Below, one piece after another: positions 1 through 12,880 of a DNA stretch of 64,000 bases. The stretch is from Alitta virens (lineage: Eukaryota > Annelida > Polychaeta > Phyllodocida > Nereididae), in the NCBI GenBank assembly GCA_932294295.1, contig OW028584.1, positions 30,861,231-30,925,230 of the forward strand, in the 5' to 3' direction. Position numbers and translations under genes: made by a program. The notes under the pieces are model-generated. The model ran no database searches. It was not told the DNA's origin and saw nothing but the letters and a program-made list of their open reading frames with translations. Position 1 is the first letter of the stretch; every line of letters starts with the position of its first letter.

Positions 1-104
1 TTGGTTATTACTTCTTTATGTCGACACTGGCCTAAATACCATTTAAAATTTTGCTACTATTTTGACGTATATTTATTAAATTTATATTTATTGTTTTGTG
101 TCTT

Positions 105-235
105 GAGTCCAGGAAGAGGCAGACGTAATGATGAGATGTAAGGCTACTAGGCCCACACCTCATGTTGAACATTTACCCAATGGGTGGGTCTTTTTTGTTG
201 CCATGGCATAGACAACGACAACTAGAATCAGCAAA
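105..235 (-). mobile_element. tRNA-derived SINE fragment (tail part)
   Basis: The stretch reads as the reverse complement of the SINE body seen near 45052-45320. Shared words are GGCAGACGTAATGATGAGAT, CATTTACCCAATGGGTGGGT and CATAGACAA. The tRNA-like head is missing, so this is a 5'-truncated copy. Divergence from the other copies is clear by eye. Confidence 0.6.
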
Positions 236-829
236 TTTGAGTGCACACTCATCATTAAACAATAATTAGGACTGATTGTGAAAAAAAAAAGTTCAATAAT
301 GGATCAATATACAAGCATGAAATTTACAATGAGTCCTCATTATTGGCATTACTCTCAAAAGATTTTAAATGTATAAATGAGATAGTTTCTGAGATAAACA
401 AATAAGAAACTCAACAGCGAGCAAATTGTTCTAAATACCAGCTGACTAAATACCAGCTTTTTTTGCCAGTCGCACAAATTAGTTCACCTGCAGACAGTGT
501 ATCCTTAAACCATGGATGTATAAGATCCATGCTTAAACAATATTGGGCAACTTTGAATTGATGACCATAGGTCAAAAGTGGCTGGGTTAACTAGTTGTGC
601 ACTAAAGTTTTTAAGATGCTCTAACACAAAAGCTACTAGGAGTAGGCCAGATATACTTTGCATTTCCTCATTAAACATCTCGAAGTTGCATCACTCCACT
701 GGTCCATTTCACATGAATGTCCCTATTGATAGTGATTATAGCTGCAGACTCAAAAATACATAATGTGCGACAGATTTCATAATTTCAATACTTATGACCG
801 GTGGCCGGTGGTGTATACATTTTGTCCTA

Positions 830-856
830 GATATATATATATATATATATATATAT
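830..856. repeat. (TA)n microsatellite
   Basis: Uninterrupted TA dinucleotides. A 71-codon open frame across it is a by-product of the repeat. Confidence 0.9.
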
Positions 857-1220
857 GGTTTTTTTTTAGACGTACTCAGTTTTCGACTCCATTTATTATC
901 AAGGCTCTTGAAAAAAATTACTCGGTCATTATGTTATTATAATGGTGGTTTTGTATTCAATACATTATATCGTTTCCTGGAGTATTGCCTTTCTTATCTG
1001 TGTCCGTGATAGGACATACTGTAGGCCTTCTTAGTTGTGATCATCTATCATTACATCTGCCGACTGTAATGACACAGGGTTAGTATGTTTTTGCTGGTTA
1101 AATCTGAAATTAATTCATGTATTAGAAAAAAGTGTGATTCTTCTTGTTCTACCTAGGGGGCATTACAAACCATAATCTACACTAGGGCGACCTCTATTGC
1201 AATGTGTGTGCGTTTCGTAG

Positions 1221-1299
1221 GTGCATGCCGTACTCGCTCTCGTTCGGATTTCGCAGAAATCCGAATCGCCGCGCCGCCTAGCGAGTATGGGTGCATGCC
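1221..1299. repeat. CpG-rich nested palindrome
   Basis: In an AT-rich neighbourhood this block is dense in CG. A perfect 10-bp stem (1243-1252 with 1256-1265, loop GCA) is nested inside an 8-bp stem TACTCGCT/AGCGAGTA (1231-1238 with 1280-1287). Direct copies of GTGCATGCC flank it at 1221-1229 and 1291-1299. It may be a mobile-element core or a small regulatory element; no gene is attached. Confidence 0.65.
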
Positions 1300-1610
1300 A
1301 GGCATTTTGGTTCCATTTTTATAAAGCGGAATTTGTGTCATTTCTTTTCTGAAAATTTCATATTCGCCCCTGAACTTCGCAATTTATCAGTTCAAGAAAT
1401 TCGCAAATATATTCATTTTTCTTCTTCTTCTTACTGAAAAGTATATTTAGCTCTATTTGTTTGTTCAACCAAGAACTTCGCAAGTTACTAATTCATCGTT
1501 CGTGCTTTCTCCAACTTATGCAATGTATAACTGTATATAGATAATTGCAGCTGTTTATGTGCAATTGATTGAATAGTAATGTCATGCTGGCTAACGTATC
1601 TGCTCATCTA

Positions 1611-1872
1611 AGTACTACCGCTACAACAACTACTACCACTACTACTACCACAACTACCCTAGTAATCCAATGCCACTACTAACAAACTACCACTACTATC
1701 CTATTACCACTACTACTCCACCACCACTACTGCCGCTACTACCACTGGTCCACTACTACCCCATTACCACAACTACCCATTACCACAACTACGCCATTAC
1801 CATTACTACCCTACTAAAACTACTATTCTACTACCGCTACCTCACTAACTACCCATACTACCTCACTAGCCA
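1611..1872. repeat. CTA/CCA-rich triplet tract
   Basis: Degenerate ACTACT/ACTACC triplets over about 260 bases. The reading frame through it (1670-1969) encodes only repetitive threonine, tyrosine, leucine and proline, and is not a gene. Confidence 0.85.
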
Positions 1873-2898
1873 GGGCACTTTTCAAGAAAATTTCAGCTGT
1901 GGGGAATTCAGCTCAATAGGGCAGTCACGTCTAGCTTTAAGCAACTTCGGTTATATGTCGATGGCATAATAGCACATAATTTAAAAGGTGATAAAGAATA
2001 ATAAATTAATTGATAAAAACTCAAAATGAATAAGTAACAAATTAACAATGAAAGTAACTTGTATGCAGACTTGTATGGACATTCCAGATTGCGAGTTACA
2101 TTGTACTTACCAGATGGCATTCTCAATCTAAAACTAACATAATTTTAATTCAATGAGGGTGAAATTACTGAATTAATTATTATATACACCAAGTAAATAA
2201 GTAGTTTTCTAAATTTGCGGAACTCGTTCCTGACCTACGTGTATGAGGTCACAAACAGGAATTATAGACATCTGTGCTGTTTATCTAGGATTTTTGCAGC
2301 AATTAAACCTGATTTAAAAAAAAAAAACTATACCCATGCAGGACAAAAACTTGTGCCCCATTTCCTGTCAAACATTACTTAAATGTGAACATATGCTCTG
2401 TACTCATGCTCTACTATTTATCAGTTTGGAATTCATTTACGATGTCATATACGTTTGCAAGACTCGGCCAATTCTCTCATTTGGCCATTACTCCAGGATG
2501 ATAACCTTTAGGTCATTCAGTTCTTGCATCACAAAGAATAAGGGTACACATGACACCAGTTGACATCTTGGACAAACCAGCTGACATTCGAGACTTTCCA
2601 TCTGGTTGCTAAGACAAAGGAAATTGTCACTTAGGCAATTGATATTACCTTTAACAGCTAAAGGATGGACCAACTGGTCACTAAAGTTATAGGCCTGCAT
2701 GTATGTAGCACTAGGAAAAACAGACACTGGTCATTAGGTGATTGCAGTTCAACTGTACAGTGCCTTTATGATATAAAATATATTGCATTTATATTTTGCG
2801 AAATTGAAGCATCACACTTGTACGAAATGACATGGGGGCATTTTCTGGTGGGAAATATTGCACCCAGTGGTGTGGATTTTGCAGAGCTGGAAGGGCAG

Positions 2899-3035
2899 TA
2901 GTGGATTTTCACAGAAGGTTCTCTATATTTCCACCAGGTGGCTATAATAGAATACTGCAATTGTATTGGCTGAAAAAGTTCCCGCCCTTGGCTGTGATTG
3001 GCTGAAGCAAAGTGCATCCTAGCAGCAGTATTTTT
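2899..3035 (+). repeat. Interspersed repeat family R1, copy 1
   Basis: About 137 bases that recur, inverted and roughly 90 % identical by eye, at 14371-14509. Shared words include GGTTCTCTATATTT, CCACC(A/T)GGTGGCTAT and GCAAAGTGCATCCTAGCAGC. No coding potential. Probably a MITE fragment, because it holds CCAAT-type ATTGGCTG words. Confidence 0.7.
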
Positions 3036-3157
3036 AGTTCATTTTATTGTATATTTGACACACTATCGTTCAGTTGATTACTGTTATTTTCCTCGGAAAA
3101 TTATAGTAATGGAGTCAGTTAGTTATGCTCAGCTCAGTGAAAAGACTCTATTGCCCA

Positions 3158-3245
3158 GCACTTTAGTAGTACTAGTAGTAGTGCCAGCAGTATATTACTA
3201 CCCCTACTATTACTACTATTACTACAATTAACTAACTACTATTAG
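3158..3245. repeat. TAG/CTA triplet tract
   Basis: AGTAGTAGTA followed by ACTATTACTACTATTACTAC, simple triplet DNA similar to the tract at 1611. Confidence 0.8.
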
Positions 3246-4439
3246 TCTACTATACTATTTCTTTACATCACCTGGTTGAACCATAATTGTAACACTTTGG
3301 CCAACTTGGGCTTGTATAAAAAGAAGAGTTCTTTGGCAAAATTACGAATTTAGATTTCGAAGTTCGGGAGCGAAAATGAGATGCGAGAAAAACACCAATT
3401 CCGCTTTGAATTTCACTGAAGAAGTATCTTTAATGCCCATGTATTCTGAAGAGCATATAATTCTTAGTATATGTTCTCAATAGGTTGAAGTTGTTTGGGA
3501 AACTTATTGAGTTGAGACCTGTATTTGGCATTGTAATGAGTGTCTATGCTGAGGCAAGTGAAGGACCTTGTCAGTAGGTGTGGACACCAAGGCTTTCAAA
3601 TAAGATGGAGAAGTTTAAGAAATACTGTGTTCATAATGTCAAAATATATGAACATTGGCAAATCTGCCCTGACGGCCAGTACGTATGTAAGTCAGTTGAA
3701 TTTCAAATTCTGACTGACTCTGCCAACACATTGCTTCTAACTTCACCAAGTCATAAATTCATGACTAACTGCTGCTTGTTTCAAATTATGCTGCTTCTGA
3801 ACCAGAAGCTGACTAAATTCTTTACAGTTCCATGAAAGACACACAAACAAGTATTCAAAATGATGATCTATGGTTGTGAAAATGTACCTGGTCAAATTCC
3901 CACAAACTTCTGTTCATCAATACAATAATGTATACATTATATATGTATATAGAAATGTGAAATTATGACCAGGGTAGGGTAATCTGTCATTGTCTATTTG
4001 CAAACTCCAGTCCTTTACTAATTCAGTGTAGTGACTGATCCAGGAAATACGGTCTTTTTTTGTGGCTAAGTTGAATTTTCAAATCTGGTCTGACTTTTGC
4101 TGCTTATCATAATGAATGTGGTGGCTTGACTTGAACAAAATATCACTAACTTTGGCAGCTAAATGCTGTTGCTTATGGGTCGCTGCGACCACCTGCTGTA
4201 AACGGCCACCACATTCCAACTCCAAACTGAATTTTCATCTTACCCCTCTAATTAAACGACCACTACCTTAAATGGCCGTTTTTAAAAGAAAAATGCACAG
4301 GTATGACTGAAATTAGATTCAAGTACACAAAAAAAATCGTTTGGTGATGCGTACATTATAATATTATATAGACGTTTCTGTGAAAAAAAATTGAAATATG
4401 ATTCTATGTCAATATTAATGTCAATGCTGCTGAGACTGA

Positions 4440-4600
4440 AGCTATTACCAGCTGCCAGAGGCAGACGTAATTAGGAGATGATAAGGCTTGAGAGTCCATA
4501 CCATGTTACACATTTACCCCATGGGTGGGGTCTTTTACTTGCCTAAGCATAGACACTGAGTACAAGGCACCTCTAATTTAACGTCTCATTGAAACACATA
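4440..4600 (-). mobile_element. tRNA-derived SINE, 5'-truncated copy
   Basis: Reverse-strand copy of the SINE body: CAGCTGCCAGAGGCAGACGT, CATTTACCCCATGGGTGGGG, then CATAGACACTGAGTACAAGG and AACGTCTCATT. It is one of the better preserved copies and reaches close to, but not into, the tRNA-like head. Confidence 0.7.
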
Positions 4601-4743
4601 ATGGAGAAATAGTCTTTTTTTTAATTTAGTCAATACATGTGTGAGGAGTATGTAAAAAATATGTGTTGTTGCGAATGCTCAGGTAAGATGGTAGGTTTAT
4701 TGCAGACCTGCTACCTGTTGATGCCTGATGCTGACTATTAGTT

Positions 4744-5058
4744 GTGTTACAGCAGCAGAAGCATCAGCAGCAGCAGCAGCAAAGCAGGCCTCAAGCTACT
4801 TTTAGTCTGGATGAATACGTAGCATCTTCCTTTGTTAATAGGCTGCAGCAGAGATCAAAGAAGATCAAAGGGAGTGTCATTCCTTTGATCTTGCTTCTCC
4901 GGCTATCAAACATTGATGGCGATGCGGGTCAAGCAACCTCAGCAGCAGCAGCAGCAGCAGCAGCAGTTTTGAAGCCACTGCAGCAAGCCTGCAACTGCAG
5001 TAGAAAGGCAATGCTGATATATGGATATTTCATAAATATAAAAAATAGAAGAGAGTAA
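4744..5058 (+). other. CAG-repeat open frame, coding status doubtful
   Basis: The frame gives a glutamine run near its start and an alanine run (positions about 65-73 of 104) from two separate CAG/GCA tracts at 4750-4782 and 4938-4966. A possible acceptor (TTGTGTTACAG) precedes the first tract. Nothing between the tracts resembles a known domain, no donor or partner exon is evident, and a similar CAG cluster lies at 18963-18996 without an open frame. I think it is microsatellite DNA, possibly part of a non-coding exon. Confidence 0.3.
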
Positions 5059-5618
5059 AAAGGGGCAGTGGTTCCAACGCATGCCCATAGGTGGCTCTGA
5101 ATGGTCCTATTTTTGATGTGCTTTAAAGCTACTTCTCAGTACTGCCGCTAGGTGGCCAAAGGACAGCCTCACAGCAAATTGTGTTGCATTGCATTGCCTC
5201 CCCAAGACAGATGCTCTGTTTTCCTCTGGTCGTATAGCTTTTACAGGTAGGCAATCATTTTGGTTTTCAACATATAATTTATTAAAATGGAACCGTCAGA
5301 AATGTCCTGTGTAATACGTCTGTTATGTTACATAGCATTAGATAATCTATATTTTCAGGCATTTATCCATTGTTGAGTTTCAACAAATCATGGCCATTGT
5401 ATTATTGTGTGTGAGTTTTATTGTTGCATTGCGTCAGCCAATTGTTTGCATTGAGCTAAATCCGTGTGCGAAGTTTTGTGTATTTGAAGTGAATGAAATG
5501 ACTATAAAATCCTTCGACAGGGTATTGAATGCACCGATTTCATTGTTATATAAGGTCCACATGTGGTTATTCTGTCGGATTTGAAACGTGTGCAGTTATT
5601 GCTCTTTCTCCTCATCCT

Positions 5619-5660
5619 CTTCCTCCTCCTCTCTCCTCCTCCTCCTCCTCCTCCTCCTCA
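5619..5660. repeat. (CTC)n microsatellite
   Basis: Near-perfect CTC triplets about 40 bases long. Confidence 0.85.
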
Positions 5661-5802
5661 GAAACCACAACAAACCTCTGTCTTGTCAACATAACGTGTG
5701 ATAAACATCAATCAGTGTGATAAACAAGTAGAACGACCATGTGAGATTGAATTGTTCACAGAATGTCTCCTTTAAATCGTAGATAAAGTATATTGCTAAT
5801 TA

Positions 5803-5832
5803 CATGGAGACAAGAGTACCCTTGTCTCCATG
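5803..5832. repeat. Perfect 12-bp hairpin
   Basis: CATGGAGACAAG at 5803-5814 pairs with CTTGTCTCCATG at 5821-5832 around a 6-base loop. A third copy of the TTGTCTCCATG word follows at 5930-5941. Function unknown. Confidence 0.7.
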
Positions 5833-6129
5833 CTAATTCCTGGTAATTTAACTCATATTCATATTCAGGAGTTACTGTCTTTCAAAATTGCTTGGCGCAG
5901 TGCTGTTGGATCGTTGAGAGAAGAGTACAATTGTCTCCATGGTTGGATAGAGTGGTTTAGGGAGGAGTATAAAAATAGTCATGGGTTCAATCTTCGACCC
6001 AAAAGGCCTATTCTGATTGAATTCACTACACTACAGGAAATCACATGTTTCTGTACCATAAGTACACTAAAAAACTTCTTGAATAGAATGATTTTAGTCA
6101 AAGCAGCAACATTTCAGACATTTTGACCA

Positions 6130-6215
6130 ACTTGGTGTGGACTCCGAGTCGTTTGATCTCATCATTACGTCCAATTCATCTTGTCATTACTTCTGCCTCT
6201 GGCAGCCAGTTGTAT
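6130..6215 (+). mobile_element. SINE tail fragment
   Basis: Plus-strand tail words GTGTGGACTCCGAG, TGATCTCATCATTACGTC and TTCTGCCTCTGGCAGCCAGT match the 3' part of the SINE near 45052-45320. Confidence 0.55.
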
Positions 6216-7154
6216 GAGATGGCTAAGTATTGAGACATAGACATGGACTTTTTTTTAATATTTTGCTGTGTCCAGAATTACTGAACAGTGGTCGCCACAG
6301 CCATTTTCTTTACAGGTTAGTCAATCTTCTTCGATTAGTCATAATGAATGACTTTTTGGTCAAAACTTTTCATTTCACATGACATTTATAAACTATTAAA
6401 GGCTGACAGACTTGTTATTCGATAAACCTGCTTTTAATAACAAGACAAGCTATTTGGGCTTCAGTCATCGACTCATTGTAGACAGTATCAAACCAGATTG
6501 GCATATATGACGATAGGACCATGCTTTTTGATGGGATGTTTAGAAAATATGGTCAGGTTCCTAGTCTGGTATGACTGAATTGAGTCTCAGTCGACTTTAC
6601 ATTTACACCTTTGGCAGGCCTGTTCAAGCATGAGTCTTTCAGCAGGCTGAGCACTCTACCATCGCCATCACTGTCTATATATGGTTCTTTATAACCGTGC
6701 TCAGCTGTATTCAGAAGAAGGGCTCATAATTAATTGGACACACTGTACTATGTTGCAACATGCTGCACTAATAGCTAAAATTAATAGGTCTTTACTTTAG
6801 GTTCTTACTGTGCTTTAGTTCCATGAATCAATAATTTTTCCATTTTTATGTGATGAACAAAATCTGTTACTTCGTAATTTTTTTTATTTAGTTTTAAAGT
6901 TACCTGGTCACATTCATAATTGAACAGTTCAGAAGACTTGTTTTGGATGCAGCCTTTAGTTTACGAGATTCATGTGGTTTTTTTTTAAATATTTTTATTC
7001 ACACACATGCATAGTGAGATACAATTCATGGTGTATAGTATAAAAATATTAGTAATTAAAATATATTGTGAACGTTATAAAACTTTAAAAACATTTATAT
7101 TTTCAATGTCACTCTACGGCCTCTATACTAGACCTCTATTTCGATAAAACATGA

Positions 7155-7391
7155 TTTCCGTTTTTAACATTTAACATATTGGCATCTTAACATCTAGATG
7201 TTAAAATGTCAGCATCTTAACATCTTAACACCTTAAAATCTAGATGTTAAAATGTCAGCATCTTAACATCTTAACATGTAGATGTTAAAATGTTAGCATC
7301 TTGACATCTTAACATGTAGATGTTAAAATGTCAGCATCTTAACATCTTAACATGTAGATGTTAAAATGTTAGCATCTTGACATCTTAACAT
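7155..7391. repeat. 38-bp minisatellite with alternating variants
   Basis: Tandem units begin TAGATGTTAAAATGT and end ATCTTAACATG. Clean boundaries fall at 7279, 7317 and 7355, giving 38-base units. Successive units alternate between a GTCAGCATCTTAACATC and a GTTAGCATCTTGACATC form, which makes a 76-base higher-order period. Each unit is itself built of inverted AACATCT/AGATGTT words. A degenerate relative lies at 12110-12290. Confidence 0.8.
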
Positions 7392-7548
7392 ACTAGTGCT
7401 TCTACATTGTTCTCAGTTGCAATTGCCGTGAATTGCTCTTACTAATCCCGACTGTTCCGCTTGAGCAAACATCATGGAAATCCCCGCGAGGGGGCGTGGC
7501 AGGTACGCCGCATTTACCACATACCAGTACCTATTCTTTGCATTTACC

Positions 7549-8265
7549 AGATAATATCCCACAATAACCTGTATACCACATGGAAAAGCCATGTGTTTTT
7601 TTTTTTATAGTTTAGTAGATTTGGATAGAAAACGATTTATGTTTTTATTTTGATCAATTGTTTTACCGTAGCGATGACGCTACTTCGACGTTGCACAATG
7701 TCAATGGCTTGTATAGATCTGTGGACAGAACAGACCAATGACTTTGCATCACGTTTTTGCCTCTAGAATCGTAAATTCCGGTCCGATTTTAAAAATTCAA
7801 CATGTTTTAGAGAGCTCAAAATGTTATCTCTGTAATAGTATTCATATTTTGATTCCGACTTGTTTTGGAGTGGCGGCGCTAGTTCAAACGGCAAAGAGAT
7901 TAGCTGCAAATAGTGATTTTTTTTTTTGCCACTTGCTTGCCATACATAGAATGGGGGGTATAAATTTCCCATCCAATGTAAAGTAAACCATATAGTGTAG
8001 ATATGTATACCACATAGGCCAATTCTGACAAAAAATATTTAACTGGTTTTCTATATATATCATTCGTAAATTCCTTTATAAATCTGAAAATGTCCCAGAA
8101 AGTTTTGAGGCGATGACGTTTCTGAGTTATGCAATGCTCTGATTGGTTAATGGCAAAAATTAATATTCATGAATTTGTGTATCACATGAATGCACAGCCA
8201 GCTGGCTCAACTAAAAGTGAAAATTGTGGGATATAAATAAGACCCAATGGTTATGTGGTATATTT
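7549..8265. repeat. Possible foldback element
   Basis: TATCCCACA...TATACCACAT near 7555-7583 is mirrored by ATGTGGTAT and TGTGGGATATA at 8227-8262. The interior has no transposase. No target duplication could be fixed, so the limits are loose. Confidence 0.3.
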
Positions 8266-11200
8266 CTATATTCCCTCACTCGTGGACAGATTGGCTTCTG
8301 ATTGGCTTCTGAATTCACTTAAGTAACCAATCCGTAGGCAAAAAAAAAAACGGCTGCGGACCATCGGAGCTTGCTTACATTGACTAATTATGCAACTTGA
8401 TCGCGGCTTCGCAATTTCAGAGTAGTTTAAAAAAAATTGAGGTCAGAATTGCGGAACACCAAAACATACTTGTACATAATAAACTTAGAATTTTTGCAAT
8501 TGAAGGAGCAGTGTTAAAATGTATTATGAAGCGAGGACGCTAACATTTGACGTTCATTTGTGCACGCCTCATTTTCATCTCATTGGCCATGTATGTGTTG
8601 CAATGTAGGACAAATCAGCAATTTTTGTAAAGCCATGACAAATTTAACGCTATGGGAAAGTTTATTAATTTTATAGAGCTATAGTGAACCTGGCATTGTA
8701 GCAAGGCCCTGATGGGATTCGAATGGCAATCCAGCGTTAATTATTGCTGCCTAGAAGCGCAAGGACACTGAGCATAAAGACCATCTACAGGGAGGGGGGG
8801 GGGGGGAGCTATAGCCAGAGGCTGAAATCAGTCGAGGTGAACCCAATAAATGCAGTTACAAATGTTACAACAATGTAGGAACTGACCGGTAAAATGGGAA
8901 ATACCACGAATTTGTTCACATTGGATCCTAACATGTTTAGATTATTTGGAACTGCACTTATACTAGCACTTATACTTAGAAGGTTGGGACCCGACGTACC
9001 ATAGGTCTATCTTTTTTAACGATATGATATCAGTAGGCCTAGCAAAAACATTTCTATTGCCTCTTGGCCTAGTCTGAGGACATGTTAATTTTTCTGTTTC
9101 TCTGTCATGAGAGCCGTCAGGTGTAGAATTGACATAAAAATATATATATATACGATTGCGGAGTTTCTATTTAAAAAAAACAGACTGTTTACTTCTGGAG
9201 AGTCGAGATAACACACAATAAAACTTAACTTATATATATTCATTTATTTCATGAAAAATACACAGTGTCAATTAGGTGACCCAATGTCAGTTTTTTTTTT
9301 AAATTAAAAGTAAAAGAAATTGAATTTTTGTACTAGCCATGTTGAAGTTCTAAACCACTACGTCCAAATTGTCAAAATATATGTCCTGTCAATCATCTTA
9401 AATTACTTCACTGCTCTGTGAAACTCAACAAAGAAACAATTGTCCAAAATATGTATCTGCTTGCTGAACAAATTAGAATTCTTTGCAAAGAGCATGTTAT
9501 ATCCTAATTTTGCGTGATTTGCCTTGAACATAATTCAGCAAGTTTGAATCCAAAACTAGTTGTCAATCAAAAAAGAAAATTGTATAAGTTCCCAGTACTG
9601 ATAACTTCTAGTCTACATCTTTTTCACATCCCAACTGCTGTATTTTTTATCAGTGGGGTCTAATGCCTGATCTGCTGTGACAGAATAAAACAAATTGGTC
9701 TGTTGACCATTGATGATGTCAAAACATTTCACATCACACAGATGCATAGGTGCCTAAATTTGAGAAAATGTTTAATCAGTTAAAGTAAAGTGTAACTAAG
9801 ATGGTATTAAAATTTGCACACCCCTCTAAAATGTTATGACCAAACTTTCCAAAACTCAAAAATTCTATGGAAAAGTCTCATGTTAAAAAATTCCTGGGAA
9901 TATTATTTCTCTCAAATAAGTAATTAGTCTCTCTGTATTATTGTATTGAGGCAGATATTTCGGACAAAATTCAGTGGCAATAATCATGGTGCTTCATGTT
10001 ACTTACCAGAAATGTGCAATCTCTCACAGATACAAATGCATAATCTTTCTCTCTTGGTCATTGCACTGTCATGGCCACATTGAACAGAATCAGCCAAATG
10101 GCAGTCACTAGTACCTGTCAGTGATGTATTAATTGCATTAAATGTGAGCTACAGTATTCTTCAATCCTGAAATATGAAGAAAAAAAACACATTTAATTTA
10201 TAATTTATAAGCATGCAGTGATACAGTGTAACTGCATGTCCTGCACTTGGAAGTGTCATTATCGTGCAAAATATATTAATTTATGAAAAAAATTTCAAGT
10301 TACAACAACATTATGTGATTATTGGCAATACCTTGAATTGTTAATATAGATTCATCAGCCAGTATACTAGAGTCTTAAATATTACTCATTGTCAACATAA
10401 AATTCGCATTTAAATACTATTTGTAATTAAATAAGTTTCAAACAAACCTGACTGGACACAAATTAAGTCTTTGGTGTGATTAGGCTGAGCCCCCTCACCT
10501 GGTACACAGCCTCATTATGGCTGCAGAGTTCTGGTGCACTCATGAGAGTTTATTCAATGATGCCTGCAAAATAATTGACATGCACATATAAGTAAAATGT
10601 AAACATAATTTCCATGTTACCTGTACTTAATTTATAAGCTTCACTCTCTTCTGTCAGTGGCAAATTAAATTTTGATACGGAGAAAGAGAGAATGGTGTTT
10701 ATTTACAAGACCAAAATACATTTAGCATATATCCAACATTCGATCATTCAACACAACTATATGTGTACACTAGCTGCCTGCTTCATGTGACCAAATTTAG
10801 AATGTATGTGCTGAGCTCTGCCAGGATCAAACTAGGATCGAATTTTGGTCATTTCCTGCCAGTTTTTTTCCTGGGATTCCCCGGTTATATTTCCTTAAAT
10901 ATATCGATACCGTAAGTATTTTAATGGCTGTTACGAATCTGTGGCCGTTCCGGTTTGTGGCCGTTCTGACCAAATCTCATTTATGCTGATTGTGGCGAAC
11001 TTGACTGATTCCAAGTGTACTGCTTTTGTGTTTCATTTCACAATGCTAAAAATGTACAGTAAACATCATTTATTTAAATTCTTACCTGTCAAGCTGTCTC
11101 TGTGCCAAACCAGAGAGCTGCTATCTGGCCAAACACAACAGTCCAATCAGTTGTAAATCTGCAGTACTCCACTCCACTACACACCAGTACCAAAAGGAAG

Positions 11201-12109
11201 CTACCCTAATGAATACAAAAAATACAACAAAATGGAGCAAGTCAATTATATCTTCAAAGCATGCAGTGTGTAATCTGTTACCCACATAGTGACACATGTA
11301 CCACAACATGCACATTATACCTTTGTATAATCTATTTTGAAAACACCGAAACGGCGACACTCATATTTGATATAATAAACATGTAAGATATTGCAATGTT
11401 AATTATTATATTTAATATTTCTGCACTATGTAATTTTTACATGAAGCTTCTTAAATTAAATTGAATGTGCAGGCAGCCAAGAACCTCCAACTCTGCACTA
11501 TTTTGTTAATAACTAAACAATGATGTTGACGTTTTGGCTAAGGCCAAAAATGGGTGTAGAGACTGTTGACGTTTTTGTTTAGTCATGTAACCGTTTTCGG
11601 TGTTGACATTACGGTTGTTGACGTTTTGGGTGTTGACGTTTTCGCGTGTAAACTGTAAACAAAAAGTATAATCCTTTAAAAAAAGGTGAACACGAACTGT
11701 AAAGCATTGTCAATGCCTCAAAGCTGAAACTAATAGAATAAAGTTTGATCGATATACTCATCACATAAACGGGCACAGGGGGCCATTATTCCCTTGAAAA
11801 ATCCCAATTTAAGCGAGAAATTTGATCGCACACAGCCTGTGCAAGCAAGCACATGGCTTGACACAACAGTGACAGTGGCCTCGCAAACAAAGGCCGATTT
11901 TCTAAATCTTTGTTCCAAGCTGAAAAAAAATCTTTTTTTTGTGTATTTAGTATTATTTATTATGATATAATTATTAGACTGTATTATGATGCACATAATG
12001 CTGAGATGTTAACAATAGATCAGTATACAGATTGGACACATTTCTCTAAATTTGCATACTTTGCCGTATTGAAAACTGAACAGACTGACATTTGGCACTG
12101 TCCTCTCTG

Positions 12110-12290
12110 TGTAGATGTTAATCTGTGCCAGCATGTCAGCATTTCTGCATGTTGATGTTAAGATGCCGAAATGTCAAAATTTCACAACACAGATGCTGAT
12201 GTTAAGATGGTGACATGTCAAAATGTTAATGTCAATATGTCAAGATGCGGACATGTCAAGATGTTGATGTCAACATGTTAACATTTAAAG
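12110..12290. repeat. Degenerate GATGTTAA / ATGTCA repeat
   Basis: Irregular repeats of GATGTTAAGATG and ACATGTCAA words, related in composition to the 7155-7391 minisatellite but more diverged. Confidence 0.5.
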
Positions 12291-12507
12291 AAATTAGGTA
12301 CTGCTGTCTATTTCAGGCCGGGAGTGCAATCAAGAACAAATATTATGCTGCAAATATGGACATTAACATTTTCTGTTGGATATTAGTCTCATTCAGGATA
12401 ATGCATGCTTTGACATTCTGTCTTTAATTTTAATTATTAATATTGATCCATTGTGTAAGGAGAACTGATTTGGTGAAATCTTGTTTTATTCACAGCCGAA
12501 TTTAATG

Positions 12508-12625
12508 ACTTGGAAACCTTATATAGACTTGGAAGCTAAACTGACGTCATGTGAATCCAGGACTCCCATTGGCTGAGTGACTCCCATTGGCTGAGTGACT
12601 CCCTTAACCAATGGCAGTACGGCAT
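12508..12625 (+). mobile_element. CRE/CCAAT foldback MITE, copy A
   Basis: TGACTTGGAAACC, ACTTGGAAGCTAAACTGACG and ATGTGAATCCAGGACTC are followed by a duplicated CCCATTGGCTGAGTGACT and AACCAATGG. The same words recur at 14775-14835 (opposite end), 17905-18000 and 30315-30500. It carries a perfect TGACGTCA at 12542-12549. Confidence 0.6.
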
Positions 12626-12630
12626 TCAAT

Positions 12631-12660
12631 GAATAGAATAGAATAGAATAGAATAGAATA
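12631..12660. repeat. (GAATA)6 microsatellite
   Basis: Six GAATA units. They abut ACTTTATTATAACCTG, which on the reverse strand reads as a retrotransposon 3' end with an AATAAA-like word followed by a (TATTC)n tail. Confidence 0.85.
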
Positions 12661-12790
12661 ACTTTATTATAACCTGTAAAGGTAACTGGTTTCTTGCATT
12701 AAGTACATAAAAAGACAAATACAGCAGAATAATGAATAAAATTGACGAGAAAGATATCCACAGAAAGTTATGGCATAAAAACAATATTTA
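12661..12790 (-). mobile_element. Probable non-LTR retrotransposon 3' end
   Basis: Read on the minus strand, the stretch ends in AATAAAGT and runs straight into a pentanucleotide tail, the usual architecture of CR1/RTE-type 3' ends. No coding remnant is recognisable; the 5' limit is not defined. Confidence 0.35.
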
Positions 12791-12880
12791 AAATATTAGG
12801 AGTTATTAGTGTTTTATGACAGGTGGTTAACTTAGTTGCTGCATTTGGGACTCTCATTCGACCATATCTGGGTACAAGCA

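Larger units (their letters stand above)
1318..3415. repeat. Inverted-repeat flanked region with CTA triplet tracts
   Basis: The left arm near 1318-1400 (word AAAGCGGAATT, then CCTGAACTTCG) is matched in reverse complement by the right arm near 3345-3410. The arms are diverged, perhaps 70 % by eye with gaps. Between them lie two CTA/TAG-rich tracts (1611-1872 and 3158-3245) and one interspersed repeat copy (2899-3035). The arrangement suggests an old foldback element. No transposase is visible. Confidence 0.4.

Noticed and set aside
7155..7391. CRISPR-like array
   Set aside because: Units are contiguous, without unique spacers, in an animal genome.
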